Origin: Bacillota bacterium
GTDB taxonomy: Bacteria; Bacillota; Clostridia; Christensenellales; CAG-138
Direction: 5' to 3'
Assembly (NCBI GenBank): GCA_023409435.1
Contig: JAEYHP010000167.1
Span: 1 to 25,686, forward strand
Length of the DNA: 25,686 bases
The notes beneath the pieces are model-generated. The model had not been told where the DNA came from and searched no databases. It worked only from the letters and a program-made list of their open reading frames with translations. Shown one piece after another: positions 21,425 to 25,686 of the stretch; position 1 is the first letter of the stretch; the number at the start of each line of letters is the position of its first letter. Both the position numbers and the translations under genes were made by a program.

Positions 21425-23002
21425 TTGCTTAACAAAAGGACGTTTTTTTATCAGGCTGCTTTGCTTGCGCTTTCCAACACCGTGCTGCTGCTGTTGGGCT
21501 TTGTATACCGCGTAATGCTGGGAAGACTCGCCGGAGCCGAAGGCTTAGGCGTTTATACTTTGACCATACAGGTATATGCCATCGTCATGTCCGTCTGCGT
21601 GGCAGGGCTGTGCGTGGGGGTAACGCATGTTTCCGCTTCGCTTGCGGCACGGTCCGATATACTGGGCATCCGGCGTCTTGTCCGTTTTGCGATGTTCTGC
21701 TTTATTGCGCTTTTAGGCATCATGGCGGTTCCCATCGTGCTGATGCGCAATCAGATCGCATCCGGCATATTAGGCGACGCGCGTACGGCGAACGCGCTGT
21801 GGATGATATTGATCTGCATCCTGCTAACCGGTACGGAAAACATATTAAAAGCCACGTTTCATGGCACGCGTATGGTGCGTTTCACCGCCATATCCGAGCT
21901 GGGGGAGCAGGTGCTGCGCATTCTCCTTGCGTCGCTGCTGCTTGCCCGCTTCATCAACGGCGATCACGGCCATACCGCGTTTTTGATTCTCTCCGTCATG
22001 ACGCTGAGCGAACTCTACAGCGTGGTGTTTCTGGGTGCTTCCTATTTTGTGAAATTCCGTATTCCGGCGCAATCGAAAAAGAAGCCCGCCGCAGGCATAC
22101 GGCGGAGCTTTCTGAAAATCGCCGTTCCGTCCGCTCTGACGTCCATGCTGTCCAATGTATTCGCTTCAATATCCGTTGTCATATTCCCCTCCCGGCTGAT
22201 GCTTTCCGGCTACACGCGGGCGGAAGCGGTAAGCTCACTGGGGCTCATTTCCGGCATGGTGATGCCGGTGCTGCTGCTCCCGTCCGCTTTGGTAGGCGCG
22301 CTGTGCACGCTCATCATGCCCAGCATTGCGGCAAGCATTTCACGGGGGGATCATCCGGATCTTATCCGCAAGGTGAATAAGGGCATTGAAGCGGCGGGGC
22401 TTTTGGGCCTGCCCGCAACCGCCGTGCTGCTGCCCTATATCCCCATGTTGTGCGGGCTGCTCTTCGGCCAGACGGTGCCCCCGGCGCTGGCCGACGCGTT
22501 GAGCCTGCAGGCCATTACGATGTACTACCTCGCTATATCCACCAGCATATTGAACGGCATAGGCAAACAAAAGCAGGTGCTGATACTCGCGGCCGTCGGG
22601 GAAGCGCTGCAGCTTGCGCTGGTCTGGGTGCTTACCGCCGTACCCCGCCTGCACGTCTATGGCTACATCATCGGCATGCTTTCGGGCGACCTGTTGCGTG
22701 TGGCGGCGGGTTTTATCCTTTTACACAAGGCTACGCATACCCGCCCGCGCCTGTTTCATGCGGGCGTCGTGCCCATCGCTTGCTCAGTGATTTTATATGT
22801 ATCGGTACGCATGATATTCTTCTCTGCGCTGCAGCACGGCATGACAGCGGTTGGGGCCATGCTTGTCAGCATGCCCGTATGTACTTTGCTTTACTTCTTG
22901 CTGCTGCGCCTGTTGGGCGTACGTATATGGCCGTATTTCCGGAAGATTGTGTTCCGCAAGGACCCCGCGCACCCAAACGGCCCGGAGGCGGAAGCGGTGT
23001 AG
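21425..23002 (+). CDS. SpoVB-like polysaccharide/lipid flippase (MOP superfamily)
   Basis: An integral membrane protein with about 14 helices, related to stage V sporulation protein B and MurJ-type flippases. The N-terminus KRTFFYQAALLALSNTVLLLLGFVYRVMLGRLAGAEGLGVY is the typical SpoVB opening. SpoVB is needed for spore cortex formation, probably moving a lipid-linked precursor, and relatives move other polysaccharide precursors. From TTG 21425 the length is 525 residues, close to the 518 of Bacillus SpoVB. I chose it because AGGAGGGGGG lies just upstream; ATG 21371 would add 18 residues but has no ribosome site. Confidence 0.85.
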   Translation: MLNKRTFFYQAALLALSNTVLLLLGFVYRVMLGRLAGAEGLGVYTLTIQVYAIVMSVCVAGLCVGVTHVSASLAARSDILGIRRLVRFAMFCFIALLGIMAVPIVLMRNQIASGILGDARTANALWMILICILLTGTENILKATFHGTRMVRFTAISELGEQVLRILLASLLLARFINGDHGHTAFLILSVMTLSELYSVVFLGASYFVKFRIPAQSKKKPAAGIRRSFLKIAVPSALTSMLSNVFASISVVIFPSRLMLSGYTRAEAVSSLGLISGMVMPVLLLPSALVGALCTLIMPSIAASISRGDHPDLIRKVNKGIEAAGLLGLPATAVLLPYIPMLCGLLFGQTVPPALADALSLQAITMYYLAISTSILNGIGKQKQVLILAAVGEALQLALVWVLTAVPRLHVYGYIIGMLSGDLLRVAAGFILLHKATHTRPRLFHAGVVPIACSVILYVSVRMIFFSALQHGMTAVGAMLVSMPVCTLLYFLLLRLLGVRIWPYFRKIVFRKDPAHPNGPEAEAV

Positions 23003-23052
23003 GGGGGGCCTTATAGTCCAATGTAATCAATGAGTAATTGGGTAGAACAAGC

Positions 23053-23080
23053 AAGGAGCCGGGAATGTTCCCGGCCCCTT
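23053..23080. terminator. Terminator hairpin between convergent genes
   Basis: AAGG and GCCGGGAA pair with TTCCCGGC and CCTT around TG, a 12-bp stem with one mismatch. The T-tail is weak on both strands (CTTGTGATACTTGTTT on plus). It separates the flippase and hydrogenase genes. Confidence 0.6.
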
Positions 23081-23091
23081 GTGATACTTGT

Positions 23092-24840
23092 TTACTTTGT
23101 TGTATTGCTGTACCTGTCCCGTACTACATAGTGCGTGTGCAGCAGCTCGTGCGATTTGTGCCCGCCCGGCGTGCCTAAGAAGTCCGCGTAAATCTTCTGA
23201 ATGGAAGGGCTCTGGTGGCTCTTGCGGTAAGGCATATCCTTGTCTTCTTCATAGGTGGCGCGGGTGCGTTCCACACGCGGGTCGATGATAGAGCGTGTGC
23301 GCGCGTCCACAAAGGGCTGGCCGCCGCCGTTGATGCAGCCGCCGGGGCAGCCCATGATCTCAATAAAGTGATAGTTCGCCTCGCCGCGCTTGACGGCGTC
23401 CAATAGCTTACCGGCGTTGGCCGTACCGTGGGCGACCGCGACATTTACGGTAAGCCCGCCTATGGGGATGCTGGCTTCCTTGATGCCGGTCAACCCGCGA
23501 ACGTTCTTGTACTCAATCTCCTGCAGGACTTCGCCCGCGAGTATATCCGCCACCGTACGCAGAGCCGCTTCCATTACGCCGCCGGTTACGCCGAATATGG
23601 TGGCGGCGCCGGTGGAGTCGCCCAAAACATCGTCAAACTCCTCGTCCGGCAGGTTCGCAAAATCGATACCCGCCAGCTTGATCATGGCGGCAAGCTCGCG
23701 CGTGGTGATATTGGCGTCCACGTCGCGGTGACCATCCCATTCCATTTCCGGCCGGGCGATTTCGAATTTCTTGGCGGTGCAGGGCATGACGGAAACCACA
23801 TAAATATCCCTGGGGTCAAGCCCGTTCTGCTCCGCGAAATAGCTCTTGGTGATGGCGCCCTGCATCTGGTTCGGGCTCTTGCAGGTGGAAAGGTTCCCTA
23901 AAAACTCGGGGTAGAAGTGTTCGCAGTATTTCACCCAGCCGGGGCTGCAGGAGGTGATCATGGGAAGCGTGCCGCCCTCGTGGATGCGGCCCAACAGCTC
24001 CGTGCCTTCTTCCATAATGGTAAGGTCGGCGGCAAACTGCACGTCGAACACTTTGTATGCCCCAAGGCGGCGCATGGCGGCAGCAAGCCTGCCGGTGCAG
24101 CGCGTGCCCATGGGCAGGCCGAACAGTTCCCCTATTCCAAAGCGTACGGCGGGCGCGGGCTGGAATATGACATGCTTTTTCGGGTCGCTTAAAGCGTCCC
24201 ATACGGGCTGCGTGGCGTCCTTTTCCGTAAGCGCGCCGGTGGGGCAGACGGCGATGCACTGCCCGCAGTTGATGCAGGCGACTTCGTTGAGGCTCTTGTT
24301 GAATACCGAGCCGATCTGTGTTTTGAACCCGCGGTTCTGCATGCCGATGGCGTACACGCCCTGCGTTTTTTCGCACGCGGCGATACAGCGGCGGCAGAGG
24401 ACGCATTTGTTGTTGTCCCGCACGATGGCGGGGGAAAGTTCGTCGATTGTCTTCTTCAGGCGCGTGCCCTCAAACGGGATATCCGTAATGCCCAGTTCGT
24501 CCGCAAGTGATTGCAGTTCGCAGGTGGTGTTGCGCTTGCAGGTCAGGCAGGAACGGTCATGGTCGGATAGGATCAGTTCCAGCACCGAACGTCGGGCGGA
24601 AAGCACCTTGGCGGAGGCCGTGCTGATTTCCAGGCCCTCGGATACCGGGAACACGCAGGCCGCCTGGAGCCTGCCGGACTTTGTTTCCTCCACAAGGCAC
24701 ATGCGGCATGCGCCGATGTTATTGAGCCCCTTGAGGTTGCACAGCGTGGGGATACGGATGCCTTCTTTGCGCGCCGCCTCTAGCACCGTGGCGTTTTCAT
24801 GTACTGTGACGGGACGGCCGTCTATCACCATATTGACCAT
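23092..24840 (-). CDS. [FeFe]-hydrogenase catalytic subunit (CpI-like domain layout)
   Basis: A 582-residue cytoplasmic hydrogenase that makes or oxidises H2. In order: a [2Fe-2S] ferredoxin domain (Cys34, 45, 48, 62), a His-Cys3 cluster (His94, Cys98, 101, 107), two [4Fe-4S] clusters (Cys146, 149, 152, 156 and 189, 192, 195, 199), then the H-cluster domain with L1 TSCSPGW (296-302), L2 MPCTAKK (352-358) and L3 EIMGCPGGCINGGGQP (494-509), and a small-subunit-like tail ending LLHTHY. This is the layout and size of Clostridium pasteurianum CpI. L1 carries Ser where CpI has a second Cys. The start is ATG 24840 after AGGAAA. No electron-bifurcating partner genes adjoin it here. Confidence 0.95.
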   Translation of the reverse strand: MVNMVIDGRPVTVHENATVLEAARKEGIRIPTLCNLKGLNNIGACRMCLVEETKSGRLQAACVFPVSEGLEISTASAKVLSARRSVLELILSDHDRSCLTCKRNTTCELQSLADELGITDIPFEGTRLKKTIDELSPAIVRDNNKCVLCRRCIAACEKTQGVYAIGMQNRGFKTQIGSVFNKSLNEVACINCGQCIAVCPTGALTEKDATQPVWDALSDPKKHVIFQPAPAVRFGIGELFGLPMGTRCTGRLAAAMRRLGAYKVFDVQFAADLTIMEEGTELLGRIHEGGTLPMITSCSPGWVKYCEHFYPEFLGNLSTCKSPNQMQGAITKSYFAEQNGLDPRDIYVVSVMPCTAKKFEIARPEMEWDGHRDVDANITTRELAAMIKLAGIDFANLPDEEFDDVLGDSTGAATIFGVTGGVMEAALRTVADILAGEVLQEIEYKNVRGLTGIKEASIPIGGLTVNVAVAHGTANAGKLLDAVKRGEANYHFIEIMGCPGGCINGGGQPFVDARTRSIIDPRVERTRATYEEDKDMPYRKSHQSPSIQKIYADFLGTPGGHKSHELLHTHYVVRDRYSNTTK

Positions 24841-24910
24841 GCGCGTTTCCTTTCTGTTGCTGCATTTATTTAAAGATTGACTATTTGATATTTTTTTGAC
24901 GATATAATAT

Positions 24911-24939
24911 AGAATACTGTCTATATAGAAAAAAGTCAA
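24911..24939 (-). promoter_or_regulatory. Promoter of the hydrogenase gene
   Basis: On the minus strand TTGACT (24934-24939) is 17 bases from TATTCT (24911-24916). The leader is about 65 bases. I see no clear Rex-type operator. The remainder of this divergent region (24940-25112) shows no other confident signal. Confidence 0.7.
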
Positions 24940-25112
24940 CAGATTTGCGCGGGAAATGTTTACAAATTTGTTGTTTGCCGCAAAAGCTCCGGACGGGGTA
25001 TAATACACGGGGCTGCAAATAATAATGCAATGAATGTGAAACCATTTCCATATTTGAAACGTTATTATACTTTAGATGGTCAATACAGCGTGGCAAAGCC
25101 ATTGGGGGGTAC

Positions 25113-25686
25113 ATGGAGCAAAACGGCGCGCATCTGATCGAACTTCGTAACGTCAAAAAAACCTACCGCGTGGGTTCCGCCGCCATTCACGCGCTCAACG
25201 GCGTGGATCTTACGCTGGATCAAGGGGACATCTGCTGCATCGTGGGCCGGTCCGGTTCGGGCAAATCCACTTTGTTGAACCTTCTTGCGGGTCTGGAACA
25301 TCCTACCAGCGGGGAGATACTCGTCTCCCGTATGCATATTGAGCGCATGACGCAGAGCGAGCTTATCGTATTCCGGCAAAAAAGGGTCGGCTTTATTTTC
25401 CAATCCTTCAACCTCATGCCTTACTATACGGCGCTCGAAAATGTGGCGCTGCCATTGTCGTTCCGCGGCGTAGGCAGGGGAAAGCGGGAAAAAATCGCGC
25501 GGGATATCTTAAAGGCCGTGGGGCTGGGGACGCATATCCACCACAAGCCCATGCAGATGAGCGGCGGCCAGCAACAGCGCGTGGCGATCGCGCGGGCGCT
25601 GGTGAGCGACCCGGAGATCGTGTTTGCGGACGAGCCGACGGGAAACCTTGATTCCAAGACCTCCGATGAGGTCATGCATCTTATGA
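25113..25686 (+). CDS. ABC ATPase, LolD/MacB (FtsE-like) type, cut by window end
   Basis: The first 191 residues of an ABC ATPase of the LolD/MacB/YxdL group, which work with FtsX-like permeases in antibiotic-peptide efflux, lipoprotein handling or cell-envelope stress. Walker A GRSGSGKST, Q-loop FIFQSFNLMPYYTALENV, signature MSGGQQQRVAIARAL and Walker B IVFADEPTGNLDSKT are all present; the ADEPTGNLD form is diagnostic for this group. The ATG at 25113 has GGGGGG just upstream. The permease should lie beyond the right edge, so the substrate cannot be judged. Confidence 0.92.
   Translation, partial: MEQNGAHLIELRNVKKTYRVGSAAIHALNGVDLTLDQGDICCIVGRSGSGKSTLLNLLAGLEHPTSGEILVSRMHIERMTQSELIVFRQKRVGFIFQSFNLMPYYTALENVALPLSFRGVGRGKREKIARDILKAVGLGTHIHHKPMQMSGGQQQRVAIARALVSDPEIVFADEPTGNLDSKTSDEVMHLM

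Noticed and set aside
23954..24880. Open frame of 308 codons on the plus strand
   Set aside because: It is antisense to the hydrogenase, whose cluster ligands are all in place; this frame has no family features.

Overview
The window looks like the chromosome of an anaerobic, spore-forming Firmicute of the class Clostridia with medium GC content. A Christensenella-like relative is possible, but that is an inference only. The supporting features are AGGAGG ribosome binding sites, sigma-A promoters with 17-base spacers, many intrinsic terminators, a four-cysteine ribosomal protein L28, a SpoVB-type flippase and a ferredoxin-type [FeFe]-hydrogenase. There are no phage, integrase, transposase or CRISPR signs. 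It reads as ordinary chromosome with a few eroded or repeat-bearing intergenic spots.

Layout. Positions 1-155: tail of an unidentified gene and its terminator. 173-4699: one operon for the nickel-pincer nucleotide (NPN) cofactor of lactate-racemase-type enzymes, in the order larE, cbiQ-like, cbiO-like, larB, larC, followed by a RibD/DHFR-like reductase. The target enzyme LarA and the nickel-binding CbiM/LarMN components are absent here. 5367-7097: a DUF421 membrane protein facing a YtxH/YtxG-like pair. 7361-7451: tRNA-Ser(GGA). 7541-8625: a 38-residue basic peptide gene, an MFS transporter remnant and a small PH/GRAM-like protein. 8857-13269: a MoxR, DUF58, transglutaminase operon on the minus strand. 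13439-15260: a terminator, a 158-bp inverted-repeat element, and a taurine/nitrate-type ABC permease and ATPase without a binding protein. 15401-16131: a small membrane protein, an unusual run of consecutive hairpins, and rpmB.

16313-18055: a TetR regulator with a perfect palindromic operator over its own -10 box, followed by a membrane-anchored alpha/beta hydrolase. 18397-19353: a GpsA-like dehydrogenase. 19358-20668: an operon on the minus strand of a CMD/AhpD-like protein, a PadR regulator and a 70-residue stand-alone version of a domain normally found at the C-terminus of ArsR-type regulators; its promoter carries an inverted repeat between -35 and -10. 20798-21112: a glutamine dipeptide-repeat protein. 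21425-23002: SpoVB/MurJ-superfamily flippase. 23092-24840: monomer-sized [FeFe]-hydrogenase. 25113-end: a LolD/MacB-type ABC ATPase cut by the window edge.

How the parts work together. LarB carboxylates and hydrolyses nicotinic acid adenine dinucleotide, LarE adds two sulfurs, LarC inserts nickel, and the ECF T and A subunits are placed to power nickel uptake. This is a complete NPN factory whose client enzyme lies elsewhere. The most unusual items are the PadR plus stand-alone ArsR-tail operon, the hairpin array at 15697-15889, the inverted-repeat element at 13485-13642 with a possible decayed relative near 20170-20235, and the short basic gene at 7541-7657. No wholly new defence or mobile system was found.
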